Shown here: positions 17,156 to 25,863 of the stretch, one piece after another
Position numbering within the stretch: position 1 is the first letter of the stretch
Layout: each line of letters begins with the position of its first letter
DNA from: a virus
Strand: one strand, 5' to 3'
Virus record (IMG/VR): IMGVR_UViG_3300030451_002003
Location: 1 to 25,863 of that record
Length of the DNA: 25,863 nucleotides
Made by a program: the position numbers and the translations under genes
The notes under the pieces: generated by a model
Seen by the model: only the letters and a program-made list of their open reading frames with translations
Told to the model about the DNA's origin: nothing
Databases searched by the model: none

Positions 17156-19051
17156 ATGGCAATAGATTACGGAGCAATGATGGCTTTAAATGAAGCTATC
17201 AGAGGTACATCAGAAGCAAGAAGAGCTAGGCGACAAGAAGAAGCTCAAATGCGTAATGAAATGCTACAGCAAGAACAGTTGGATTTTCAGAACGCTCAAA
17301 TGATTGGTCAAGAGCAACAAGCTTTAGAAAAATCAAGAGAAAACTATTTAAAGCAAGTGCAAAAAATACCGCACATGCGTGATTATGTAAACAACTATTT
17401 TGATGAAAAAACTGCTGAGTTTAAAGGTTTAATTAAATCTTTTAACGGTAGATACTCTACTGCTATGAGTAGTGGTAAGGTATTAGACTTTAGAGACAGT
17501 TTAATGTCTGACCTAAAGAAAAGCGATAAATATCAAATAGGTGTGCAGTCGGCAAGTCAATTAGCTCAATTAGATGCTTATGCTGCAGACGAAAAAACTG
17601 CAGATAAAATATCTAGAAGAGATCAGATTAATAAAATGAGATACCTTAAAGGTGAAATAGATTCATTTGAGTTGAGTGGATTAAGAGCAGAATATAATGC
17701 TGTAGATGCTGCTAATTATTACGAAGGTGAAAGACCTGATTTTAATCAAATATTTAGTCAGCAATATTCTGCAATAGTACATAACTGGTCTTTAGAAAAT
17801 GATGATGCTAATCATAGCAAATTAACTGCGTTAGCAGAAAATATGTATCCTGGTGATCCTAATGGTAAAGAAAAAGTTCTTAAAGAATGGGCTGAAGAAG
17901 ATATGGGAATGAAAGGAGTTTATGACCAACGAATGGTAGGTACTAAAGAATTACCTCCAGTAGAAGCTACATCAAGAGTTAGGAATATATTTAATCAAAC
18001 AGCTACAGGCCCTAACGCTGCTTACGGTATGCTTGCTAATGCTGCAAGTCAGCCAATGATGCAACAGTTTGGTGTTAGAGCTGGTGGTCCTGAACAAAAA
18101 GGTGATATGCAAATAGCAGGATACGAAGTGTTTACTGCTGCACCTGATGCTATTTTAAAAGAAGCTCAATTTCAGTTTGGTGATGCTATGTCAAATAATG
18201 GTGATGGTACATACGACTTTAGACATGTTAAAAGAACGTTTGATGCAAATGGTGTTTATTTAGACGATAAAGACGGAGATGATTGGAGAGGATATAAGAA
18301 TATGACTTATAATGGGGCTCACATGGTGACTAAAGCAAGATTTAGATTACCTGACGGAACTATTAAAGAGCAAATAATGGGTGACCCTAAAGATAGAGAT
18401 TTAATTAAGTCTTTACAAAAAGAATGGGGTAACGATGTTAGTTATGTTCCTACTATGGTAGCTACATTTCAAAACGACAACTCACTTAGATGGTGGGATA
18501 AACAAATTATGATTGAAATGGATCCTAAGACTATGTCTATGGAAAGAATTATGGAGTCTACTGGAATGGAAGAGAAAATGCAAAAATCTGCTGAAAGCTC
18601 TAGAGTAATAGCTAAAATCTCTCAAGCTCCTCAGCAAGATTTAGAAACTAATTTAAATGCTGTTAGAGCACAACAACAAAAAGATGGTAACGCATATTAT
18701 AAAGGGGTTAAAAATGATGATGGAGATGCTACAATGGATGAAGTTGCAAGCTATCTTGCTCCTAACTTTGATTTAATGCCTGAAGCACAAGATTCTAAAG
18801 GAATACTTTATGCTATTGCTTCTACTGCAGCTAAAAATGAAAGTGGTGATTTTGCTAAAAACTCTTCTTTATACATGAGTTCATTTAAAAACTTATTAAA
18901 AGGAACAGATTCAAATAGTAAAAAATTCCAACACGCAATAGAATCTAAAAATCCAAATAGTATTTACGATGTTATAAATAGAATGTTTGGAAATATTGGA
19001 GACAAAAATGAAATCCTTAAATTAGCAGAAATTTGGTCGAACTATAATTAA
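17156..19051 (+). CDS. Helical virion protein, candidate cargo/ejection protein
   Basis: A 631-residue protein of unknown biochemical function. After the opening DYGAMMALNEAIRG, residues about 15-70 form an Arg/Glu/Gln-rich probable coiled coil. Further helices follow, then a mixed alpha/beta region (about 300-470), including a DGTYDFRHVKRTFD stretch and a KGYK-type Trp/Tyr-rich patch (DDWRGYKNMTY). The gene begins four bases after the preceding stop and is followed by only ten bases before the giant gene. Its position between an envelope-processing-like protein and the giant ORF suggests it is packaged with them. No signal peptide, transmembrane segment or catalytic motif was seen. Confidence 0.62.
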   Translation: MAIDYGAMMALNEAIRGTSEARRARRQEEAQMRNEMLQQEQLDFQNAQMIGQEQQALEKSRENYLKQVQKIPHMRDYVNNYFDEKTAEFKGLIKSFNGRYSTAMSSGKVLDFRDSLMSDLKKSDKYQIGVQSASQLAQLDAYAADEKTADKISRRDQINKMRYLKGEIDSFELSGLRAEYNAVDAANYYEGERPDFNQIFSQQYSAIVHNWSLENDDANHSKLTALAENMYPGDPNGKEKVLKEWAEEDMGMKGVYDQRMVGTKELPPVEATSRVRNIFNQTATGPNAAYGMLANAASQPMMQQFGVRAGGPEQKGDMQIAGYEVFTAAPDAILKEAQFQFGDAMSNNGDGTYDFRHVKRTFDANGVYLDDKDGDDWRGYKNMTYNGAHMVTKARFRLPDGTIKEQIMGDPKDRDLIKSLQKEWGNDVSYVPTMVATFQNDNSLRWWDKQIMIEMDPKTMSMERIMESTGMEEKMQKSAESSRVIAKISQAPQQDLETNLNAVRAQQQKDGNAYYKGVKNDDGDATMDEVASYLAPNFDLMPEAQDSKGILYAIASTAAKNESGDFAKNSSLYMSSFKNLLKGTDSNSKKFQHAIESKNPNSIYDVINRMFGNIGDKNEILKLAEIWSNYN

Positions 19052-19061
19052 AATAAAATAA

Positions 19062-22000
19062 ATGGCAGATTTAAACGATCTTATCAGCCAAGCAAGTAGC
19101 AATCAATCTGGTACAACAGGTAAAGCCAGTTTATTAGACTATGCTGATAAGCCTCAAGAAGTAGAACTAGGACAAGAAGAAGTTGGGCAAGACCCAATGT
19201 TATCACAACAAGATGTACAACAGATGTCACGGCAAGGTGCGGTGTCTGCTGTTGAACAACAAATAGATCCAGGAGTTGCTGGGTTATCACAAAGAGACCA
19301 ACAAGCTATTACAGATACAGGAGTAGATCCTGAATTAATATTCGAAGGTAACGCAGAGAAGTTTGGTAAAAGTTTAGTTGCAGGTACAGGTATTGTTGTT
19401 AACGATATAGGTAATATGATTGACTATGCTGCAATGACAATATTACCAGACGAGGTTACAAAATCAGATACATTTCTTAAGATTACAGAAAGACTACCAT
19501 CATTCCATAAGTGGGGTGAGTCAATGCAAAAGTGGGGTGAGATACATCAGTCTCCAGGTCTTGACGAGTTTACATTAGATGATATGTTTAAAATAGAGTT
19601 TTGGGCTACAGACGTAGCTAAGACTCTTCCTTATATGGCATCTATGATAGTGCCTGGTAAAATGGGTGTAAACGTTGCTACAGGCTTAATGAAAGCAGGT
19701 GCTCGTAGTGCAGCTAAACGAGGTATGTTTGGTTCTGCAAAACGATTAGTTAAAACTAGATCTGCTGCCGCAACAGCACAGGCTGCAGCAAAAGGTGGAT
19801 CTAAAGCAGTTGCTGGTGCAGAAGCTGCGTTAGGGGGTGAAGGTTTAATGGGAGCGTTAGCTACACAAACTGCAGCAGGTGAAGTTGGACTTTCAAGTAT
19901 GGGTTCAGGTATCGCTGCATTTTTAGGCTCAGGTGGCGCAACTACTGCTGTTATTGGTGCAGGTCTTGCAGGTGATGTTTACAATAGAGCTTTAGATATG
20001 GGCCTTACAGAAGAAGAAGCTCAAGAAGCAGCGCATGGTACGTTTATAGATAACTCAAAATGGTTTGCATTAAACGGATTATCTTGGGGTGTGCAGTTTG
20101 GAGGTTTGTCTGGTAGAGCATTTAAGCAGTTTAATAAAATGCGTGGTGGTGCAGAATCAGCAAAAGCTATACAAAAAACATTTGGTCAAAGATTAATGCA
20201 GCATGCTAGTAGAGGTGCTGCTGCAGGTACATTTGAAGGAACAGAAGAAATGTTCCAAGAAACATACGAAGAATGGATACAACAAAAAAATCTTGCAGAA
20301 GTTCAAGGTAAAGATTTTGTTTCATATACAGATTTTTTAACGTCAGAAGAAAACAAAAAAACATTAGGTGTTTCTTTTGCTGCTGGTTTCCTTATGGGGG
20401 GTCGTGGTGGATTTATGGATAGCGTTGCAGAAAACGGTAGACGTATAACTAATAAAAGAATTTCTATAGATGACGATATTAATTCTTACGAAAACATGAG
20501 TGAAGCTCAGCGTAAAGTAAGAACTAATGAAATTATTGAAGCAGCTGTAAGAGAAGATCAAGTAGACGGCCTTAACGGTATGTTAGATAAATTACAATCT
20601 GCTGGTAAGATAAGCGCAGAAGAAAGAGCAGAGTACGACAATATTATAATGGAGTATTCTAAGATTGCCGCAGAATTACCTTTCCAAGAAAAACTAACAG
20701 AAGTTGGTCAGCAAGCATTATTTAATATTAAAGTTGCAGAAGCTCAATCTAAAAAGTCTTTACAAAACTTAGAAGTTCTTAAAAACAAAAATATAGCTGA
20801 AGCTAATAACAATTTAGAAGGCGAAGCTTTAACTAATGAGCTTGCTAAAATTGAAGCACAACACAAAATGAATGTTGATGCTGTTAATAAATCAATAGCA
20901 GAAGGTAAACAATCTATTGCTAAGTTATTAGCAGCTAAAAAATATACAAGCGAAGGTAAAAAAGCAGATACTAAAAGACTTGAAGAAATTAAAAAGTTTG
21001 AAGCGTCTGAAGAATATAATGATTTAAATGATGCACAAAAAGCTGATCTTAATTCTGAAAAGTCAAACTTAGAGCAAAAGCTTAAAGAAGATTCTTATGC
21101 TATAGAAGAAGCTGATGCAGTTGCTGATCAGATGACAGAAGAAGAGTATGAGCAATTTACAAAAGAAGGTGCAGTAGAAAAAGCAGAAAAACAAAAACAA
21201 CAAGCAGAAGATGTTGTTGATAAAGTTGTTGATAAAACAGAGGAAACTGCTGATACTGTGGTATCTAAGGCTAAGTCTTTTGCTGGTAGAGCAGTTGATT
21301 TTGTAAAGCAAAAGTTTGCGGATGTACAAAAAGGTAGAGAGTTTAGAAAAGCTATGCGACCTTTTGATGCGCAAATACAAGAGTTGCAAGAACAAGGCAA
21401 AACAACTGAAGAAATATTAGAAGCTATTAAGCCTAATATAGAATTAGAAAACATTACTGACGAAGACATTACGTCTTACATTAATACTACTACTGGTCAA
21501 GTAGATGTTGAAGCAAAAAATGCAGGACCATCAGGTACAGGCGCAACTGAAGAAAAAGAAATAGAAGGTGTTACAGATGAAGAGGTTTTTGCTGAAATAA
21601 GAAGAAGACGTGAGGAAGCTGGCAAAAAAGGTAAAGGATCTGGTCTTGAAGGTGCAACAACTCAGGAAGAGATAGACGCTGTAAGAGAAGAATTAATTAA
21701 AGCTAAAGCAGATGAAAAATCAACAGCAGAAAACGTTGCAACAGAAGAAGCAGCAGAAAGCGAAGAACAAACAGGAGAGGCGCAAACACAGCCAAGCGAT
21801 ACAAAAACTAAAGAAAAGTCTGAAGTAGATGAAGATATAACTTTTGCGGAAAGAGTTAGAAAGACAGCAGATAAAATTGCTAAAGACCTTTCTAAAAAAG
21901 CATATAGAATTAAAAAGAAAGCTACTGCAGAAAACATAAAAGGTTTATTTAAAGAAGGTTTTGGTAAAGTGCCTAAAATGAAAACTGGTGTTGAAAGTAA

Positions 22001-25000
22001 ACAAACAGTTTTACAATATTATGCATCTTTAAATCCTGTATTAGAATCTGCTATTATAGGTGCAGCATCTAAAAAGTTTCCTAATAAACAACTTTTAATT
22101 CTTAGAGAAGTTATTGATGAACATGGATCTGAAGTTGCAGGTATGGCTCTTGGTTCTGCTGTACAAGTACAGTCTGGACAAGATGTTGGTATAAAAATAA
22201 TGCACGAATATGGTCACGTCTACTATGGAATGATGAAAGATAATCCATCGTTTAAACGTGGTGTTGCTAAAATAATTAACTCTAAAATATTTAGAGATAC
22301 TAAATCTTTGTATTCTGAAGAATTACTTTATAACTTAAAAGGTGCAGACGGACAGAATGTACAGTTAAGAGGTGATGAAATATTTGCATCTGCTATGAGT
22401 AATAAGTCTATGTTTTTAGAAGAAATGCAACAAGACTTAGACGCATTTAACGAAGCACAAGCTGCAAATGACTATGAAACAGCTAGAGCAATTTTTGATA
22501 AGTTTTTAAATAAACTACAAGAAGATGGTGCTATAGAAATACTACCTGATAATCAACAAGAAAACATTATAGAAGAAGCGTTTGTTACATCACTTGCTCC
22601 ACAAATGGCTGGACAGTTAAATGTAATGTTTGATAAATCTAATGACGTAGTACAATACGAAGGTTTCTTAAAAAGATTAAAAAGTAGAGTAGCTAAAATG
22701 ATTACGCCTAGCGATGCTAAAGAAATTCTTAAAAACGTTGATCGTAAGTTTGAGAATATGTCTTTAGAAGAAATAGGTAATGAAATTATTAATGATATTT
22801 CTACTGGTGTAAACGGAGGAAAGTTTAAAAGTGGTAAAGCTAAATACATGAAGTTTGGTAAGCTTTCTAAACAAGTTGCTCCTGTAGCATCTATAGAAAT
22901 AAATAAGATGTTATTATCTACAGAAAACCTACCATTTGAAACTATGGTAGATAGAGTTGTAGACAATATATCTAATGAGTTGCAAGATCCAAATATTAAA
23001 GAGCAAATTAAAGACGAAGTTGCTTTACGTTTAGCATCTGAAATAAATACAAGAGCAGGTAATACATTAGATCCTGATGGAGTTAAATCAAGCGGTGTAA
23101 GCAAGGTTTACGAAGAGGCTGGATATGACACAGCAAAAGTAGAAGAAGAGACCGATGAAGACTCTTATATTGATCCTGAAGATACAATGGAGAAAGAAGA
23201 AGAGATTGGTATTAATATTACATCAGACGAAAATGCTAGACAGGCAGCAATGCAAAACTCATCATCTGAGTTTATGAAAGCATTAATGATGATTGCTAAT
23301 CCGCAAGGACAAAACAGACAGTATGAAAAAACAAACTTAGAAGCTGCTGTTTTTAATTTAGCTAAAACACATAGAAACAATGTAGGAGCGTTTATTAAAG
23401 CAATGAATGCATCTAACGATCCTCATATTGTAAAAGCATTAGAGATAATGAATAAATATATGGAGCCGCTAGAAGTTATGCATGTGCAAAGAGAGTTCCA
23501 TAAAAACTTTAGTAATAAACATATGGAAAGTATTACTAACACTATTATAAAAGGTGATGGTAATATTGTAGAAGCAGAATCTTTAGCGTCTTCTGAGGAA
23601 TCTAAAATAAAGTCTATAACTAATTCTGCTAATAAAGTTTTCTTTGGTAAAAGCGCTAACAAAGTTAGACAAGATGTTGCTAATAGATTAGTTGCTGCTA
23701 AACAAAAAGTAGATAATGGTGGTAAAATAACAACAAGAGAATCTTTAATGATACTAGCGCCAATATTACACATGTCAGATAGTTCTATGTATTTAGACAT
23801 GAATGCATTAGTTGGTTTAAGAATACCAGTAAAAGGTAAGCAATACAGTATAGAGCAGTTTGTAGAAAACTTTGTTAAAAGTCCTTTGTTTAATAAGCAT
23901 ATTAAAAATGGACAGATAACTATTAAGAATCCACACATGAGTTCTTTAATAGAAAACATGGTTGTAAAGTCTAGAGGCAAAAACATGATAAAGACTGTAA
24001 GTAATGTTAATGGTCGTAAAACTATGACGCTTAACATGAATAGTCATTTATTAAACTCTAAAGAGACAATTGAAAAAATGGCATCTACTGAAGAAGGTAG
24101 ACAGGAGTTGTTAGAAAAATATCCTGGCAATCCATTTATAAAAATGGTTGTTGCTTTAGGTCAGCAAGGTTTAGAATCTGAAGCTTTTAAATTGTCAATA
24201 GATGGTGGTACAGTATCATTAACAGGTTCTAAAAGTAAAGCTGTAGCTTATCAAAATAAAACTAAAGAAGATATTTTATTTGGTGATTTAGAATCATTTA
24301 TTTCTTCTTACGATAAAGGTAAGCCTGGTAGTTCTAGAACTTATTATTCTCAGCCTGTAAGTGTATTTTCTAACTCTAAAAGAAGATACAACATACAAGC
24401 ACCTATGATTACTACTGAAAAACAAAAGCAAAAAGTTTTAGAAGAAATTAAATCTAATGGTTTAGATAAACAAACCTATGAAGATGGAAGTTCTGTTTTA
24501 GGTATAAAAATAACAGGTAAAAAAGGCACATATAAAGTTGATCTTACAGAACAAACAGAAGCTCTTAAAAGTTTTATAGAAAACAATCCAGGAGTTTTAA
24601 AAGACAATCCTTTGTTATCACAAATTGCTACTGTAGACGAACTAGGTAATGTTGTTTTTTCTAAAGAAGGTTTAAAAATATTAGAAGATTTTAATTTTAA
24701 CTCTATTGTAAATTCTACATATGCACAAAAATTATTTGTAGGTGAACACACTCAAGCAAAAAGTCAATCTGATTTTGTTAAAAGAGCTACAGGAGCTATA
24801 GCAAGACACGATGGTTCTCTTAGAGGTGTTGCAATAGAGCCTCTTATTATTAAAGATATAGAGTCTGAAGCAGGTAATGAAACTGATGCAGCTTCTTATA
24901 TATTACCTGAAGATGTTCCTTTTCTACAAGATAAAGTAGGACCAAGAATGGGTCAGGTTTTAAAGTTTGTTTATTACGGAAACGATAAAAGAGGTAATAA

Positions 25001-25863
25001 TGCAAATGAAGCATTAGAAAATGAAGACATTTATTTTAAAACAGTTGTTACAGTTTTGCATCCAGAAAACATCGGAGAATCTGAAGTTCTTCAAAATATT
25101 GCAGATAAACTTAGAGCTAGAAGAAAAAAGAATGGTTATAGTGAATCTTTAAATATTGCTGTGTTTGAATCTGGAGCTAAAAAAATTCCTGCAATACACA
25201 ACGGAGAAAAAGCTATAGATCATGACGCAGAGTTTGGTCCTGATAGTGAAGCGCAAAAACAATTAGATGCAGCTTACATGGTGGGCGATAAATTAGTTGG
25301 TATTGATGGTGCTAATATGGGTATACAATTACCTATGGATAAAGATAAAAAAACAACTAACCTTCCTACACAACACATAGGAAATACAAACAATGATTTA
25401 TCTGCAGAAGAAGCTTTACAAGTTGACGAAATACAAGCATTAGAGGGTGAAATATTTGATGCTAACTTAGAAGAGGCTGTTGGTGCTATGATTGCTGACA
25501 ATCAAAAAAGCACTCCTGAATCTAGAAGAGCAGTTAAAGAAATGTTAGGTAGAGTTGTTGGTAGAAATGCTATACGCTCTGTCTCTAATGGTACTGCAAA
25601 AATGATTGCAGCATCAAATCCAGATGTTAGTTTAAATTTACCAGGATTGCAAAAATATTTTAACAATGCTATTAGATCATTAATTAAAAAATCATCTAAG
25701 ATTATTACTAATGGTACTATAGGTATACAGTCTACATCTGTAGGTAGAGGCTTAAAAGCATATACACAAGGAACAAGATTTAATGCTAATGGTGAAAGAC
25801 GTAAAGTTACGTTAGCAGCAGAGGCTATTGTTCCTGCATCTTTGAAAGGTAAATATTTAGCTA
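19062..25863 (+). CDS. Giant multidomain virion protein (partial): zincin metallopeptidase plus RNA-polymerase-like C-terminal region
   Basis: One frame runs from ATG 19062 to the window edge with no stop: 2267 complete codons, 3' end outside. An Asp/Gln-rich start is followed by Gly/Ala-rich hydrophobic segments (about residues 188-209, 276-306, 435-450) flanking a Glu-rich EGTEEMFQETYEEW stretch (392-405), then a charged, probably coiled-coil zone (about 550-830). A zincin motif HEYGH is at 1048-1052, with candidate third metal ligands Glu1106 (GDEIFASA) or Glu1171/1172 (IIEEAF). An acidic linker follows (about 1360-1385). From about residue 1880 the sequence (VKRATG, DAASYI, FESGAKK, GIQLP...PTQ) resembles the region preceding the DxDxD loop in giant phage RNA-polymerase-like proteins. 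Probably a packaged polyvalent protein of a crAss-like virion. The ATG follows an A-rich leader. The metallopeptidase call is fairly sure; the polymerase call is tentative. Confidence 0.85.
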   Translation, partial: MADLNDLISQASSNQSGTTGKASLLDYADKPQEVELGQEEVGQDPMLSQQDVQQMSRQGAVSAVEQQIDPGVAGLSQRDQQAITDTGVDPELIFEGNAEKFGKSLVAGTGIVVNDIGNMIDYAAMTILPDEVTKSDTFLKITERLPSFHKWGESMQKWGEIHQSPGLDEFTLDDMFKIEFWATDVAKTLPYMASMIVPGKMGVNVATGLMKAGARSAAKRGMFGSAKRLVKTRSAAATAQAAAKGGSKAVAGAEAALGGEGLMGALATQTAAGEVGLSSMGSGIAAFLGSGGATTAVIGAGLAGDVYNRALDMGLTEEEAQEAAHGTFIDNSKWFALNGLSWGVQFGGLSGRAFKQFNKMRGGAESAKAIQKTFGQRLMQHASRGAAAGTFEGTEEMFQETYEEWIQQKNLAEVQGKDFVSYTDFLTSEENKKTLGVSFAAGFLMGGRGGFMDSVAENGRRITNKRISIDDDINSYENMSEAQRKVRTNEIIEAAVREDQVDGLNGMLDKLQSAGKISAEERAEYDNIIMEYSKIAAELPFQEKLTEVGQQALFNIKVAEAQSKKSLQNLEVLKNKNIAEANNNLEGEALTNELAKIEAQHKMNVDAVNKSIAEGKQSIAKLLAAKKYTSEGKKADTKRLEEIKKFEASEEYNDLNDAQKADLNSEKSNLEQKLKEDSYAIEEADAVADQMTEEEYEQFTKEGAVEKAEKQKQQAEDVVDKVVDKTEETADTVVSKAKSFAGRAVDFVKQKFADVQKGREFRKAMRPFDAQIQELQEQGKTTEEILEAIKPNIELENITDEDITSYINTTTGQVDVEAKNAGPSGTGATEEKEIEGVTDEEVFAEIRRRREEAGKKGKGSGLEGATTQEEIDAVREELIKAKADEKSTAENVATEEAAESEEQTGEAQTQPSDTKTKEKSEVDEDITFAERVRKTADKIAKDLSKKAYRIKKKATAENIKGLFKEGFGKVPKMKTGVESKQTVLQYYASLNPVLESAIIGAASKKFPNKQLLILREVIDEHGSEVAGMALGSAVQVQSGQDVGIKIMHEYGHVYYGMMKDNPSFKRGVAKIINSKIFRDTKSLYSEELLYNLKGADGQNVQLRGDEIFASAMSNKSMFLEEMQQDLDAFNEAQAANDYETARAIFDKFLNKLQEDGAIEILPDNQQENIIEEAFVTSLAPQMAGQLNVMFDKSNDVVQYEGFLKRLKSRVAKMITPSDAKEILKNVDRKFENMSLEEIGNEIINDISTGVNGGKFKSGKAKYMKFGKLSKQVAPVASIEINKMLLSTENLPFETMVDRVVDNISNELQDPNIKEQIKDEVALRLASEINTRAGNTLDPDGVKSSGVSKVYEEAGYDTAKVEEETDEDSYIDPEDTMEKEEEIGINITSDENARQAAMQNSSSEFMKALMMIANPQGQNRQYEKTNLEAAVFNLAKTHRNNVGAFIKAMNASNDPHIVKALEIMNKYMEPLEVMHVQREFHKNFSNKHMESITNTIIKGDGNIVEAESLASSEESKIKSITNSANKVFFGKSANKVRQDVANRLVAAKQKVDNGGKITTRESLMILAPILHMSDSSMYLDMNALVGLRIPVKGKQYSIEQFVENFVKSPLFNKHIKNGQITIKNPHMSSLIENMVVKSRGKNMIKTVSNVNGRKTMTLNMNSHLLNSKETIEKMASTEEGRQELLEKYPGNPFIKMVVALGQQGLESEAFKLSIDGGTVSLTGSKSKAVAYQNKTKEDILFGDLESFISSYDKGKPGSSRTYYSQPVSVFSNSKRRYNIQAPMITTEKQKQKVLEEIKSNGLDKQTYEDGSSVLGIKITGKKGTYKVDLTEQTEALKSFIENNPGVLKDNPLLSQIATVDELGNVVFSKEGLKILEDFNFNSIVNSTYAQKLFVGEHTQAKSQSDFVKRATGAIARHDGSLRGVAIEPLIIKDIESEAGNETDAASYILPEDVPFLQDKVGPRMGQVLKFVYYGNDKRGNNANEALENEDIYFKTVVTVLHPENIGESEVLQNIADKLRARRKKNGYSESLNIAVFESGAKKIPAIHNGEKAIDHDAEFGPDSEAQKQLDAAYMVGDKLVGIDGANMGIQLPMDKDKKTTNLPTQHIGNTNNDLSAEEALQVDEIQALEGEIFDANLEEAVGAMIADNQKSTPESRRAVKEMLGRVVGRNAIRSVSNGTAKMIAASNPDVSLNLPGLQKYFNNAIRSLIKKSSKIITNGTIGIQSTSVGRGLKAYTQGTRFNANGERRKVTLAAEAIVPASLKGKYLA
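22203..22217 (+). other. Zincin HExxH metal-binding motif codons (HEYGH)
   Basis: Codons for His-Glu-Tyr-Gly-His, preceded by a hydrophobic strand (GIKIM) and followed by an aromatic helix (VYYGMM), the expected setting of a zinc metallopeptidase active-site helix. The two His would bind zinc and Glu1049 would act as general base. The fitting downstream Glu-rich helices favour a gluzincin-type third ligand. Confidence 0.75.
24720..25862 (+). other. C-terminal RNA-polymerase-like region of the giant protein (tentative)
   Basis: Residues 1887-2267 carry a spaced series: SDFVKRATGAI (about 1902-1912), ETDAASYILPED (1940-1951), AVFESGAKKI (2033-2042), MGIQLPM (2086-2092) and LPTQ (2101-2104), then a beta-rich segment ending in EAIVPASLKGKY at the edge. 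I recall a similar order in giant proteins of Bacteroidota phages that carry a DFDxD loop shortly after. No DxDxD loop is present inside the window, so the assignment depends on the adjacent sequence. Confidence 0.4.

Noticed and set aside
19509-19541. Two perfect copies of AAGTGGGGTGAG, 21 bases apart
   Set aside because: In frame inside the giant gene and encoding KWGE twice; probably a small protein-level repeat rather than a DNA site.
20364-25501. Many minus-strand open frames of 65-204 codons (for example 22553-23104 and 23423-24037)
   Set aside because: They lie wholly inside the continuous + frame of the giant gene, have Ser/Leu/Cys/Ile-rich shadow-like composition, and no recognisable domain.
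1-25863. tRNA genes, CRISPR arrays, insertion sequences, integrase or attachment sites
   Set aside because: Nothing matching was seen; gaps are too short for tRNAs or arrays, and no transposase or recombinase motifs appear.

Overview
This window looks like the late structural region of a tailed (podovirus-type) phage, most likely a crAss-like phage (order Crassvirales) infecting a member of the Bacteroidota, plausibly a flavobacterium. The evidence is the gene order (large terminase, portal, acidic assembly-type protein, major capsid protein, several small connector/ring genes including one HU/IHF-like, a very large tail 'muzzle'/stabilization-type protein, cargo/ejection-type proteins, then a giant ORF), recognisable family-type sequence in several of these proteins, AT-rich coding sequence, and A-rich gene leaders with no Shine-Dalgarno sequence, as is usual in Bacteroidota. 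These assignments rest on recalled family patterns and visible motifs; no database search was possible.

Layout: every supported gene is on the + strand, and genes are packed with overlaps or gaps of under 100 bp. There is no gene-free stretch longer than about 100 bases. Bases 3-1757 hold terL (5' end outside the window). Next come the portal (1757-3934), an acidic Glu/Thr-rich protein (3958-5004) and the major capsid protein (5095-6561). A hairpin follows the capsid gene. Then come an unknown protein (6636-7298), a connector-type protein (7295-7900), a second strong hairpin, a ring/connector-type protein (7971-8594), an HU/IHF-like protein (8594-9007), a tail-adaptor-like protein (8997-9617) and the 1496-residue muzzle/stabilization protein (9601-14091). 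Three further genes (14096-19051) look like proteins packaged in the head or ejected with the DNA; the middle one opens with a domain resembling those of phage peptidoglycan-processing virion proteins.

The last 6.8 kb (19062 to the window edge) is a single open frame with no stop, at least 2267 codons. It has Gly/Ala-rich hydrophobic segments near the N-terminus, a charged coiled-coil-like stretch, a zincin-type HEYGH motif in the middle, and a C-terminal region resembling the part of giant Bacteroidota phage proteins that precedes the DxDxD catalytic loop of virion RNA polymerases. If correct, this is a giant polyvalent virion protein joining a metallopeptidase to an RNA-polymerase-like module, delivered into the host with the genome. 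The catalytic loop is not in the window and should lie just beyond its right edge.

Together the genes make one late morphogenesis programme: TerL and portal package DNA, the acidic protein may assist capsid assembly, the capsid protein forms the shell, the small proteins and muzzle form the short tail, and the downstream genes load the virion with proteins for the next infection. TAA, TAG and TGA all serve as stops, so no stop-codon reassignment is visible here.
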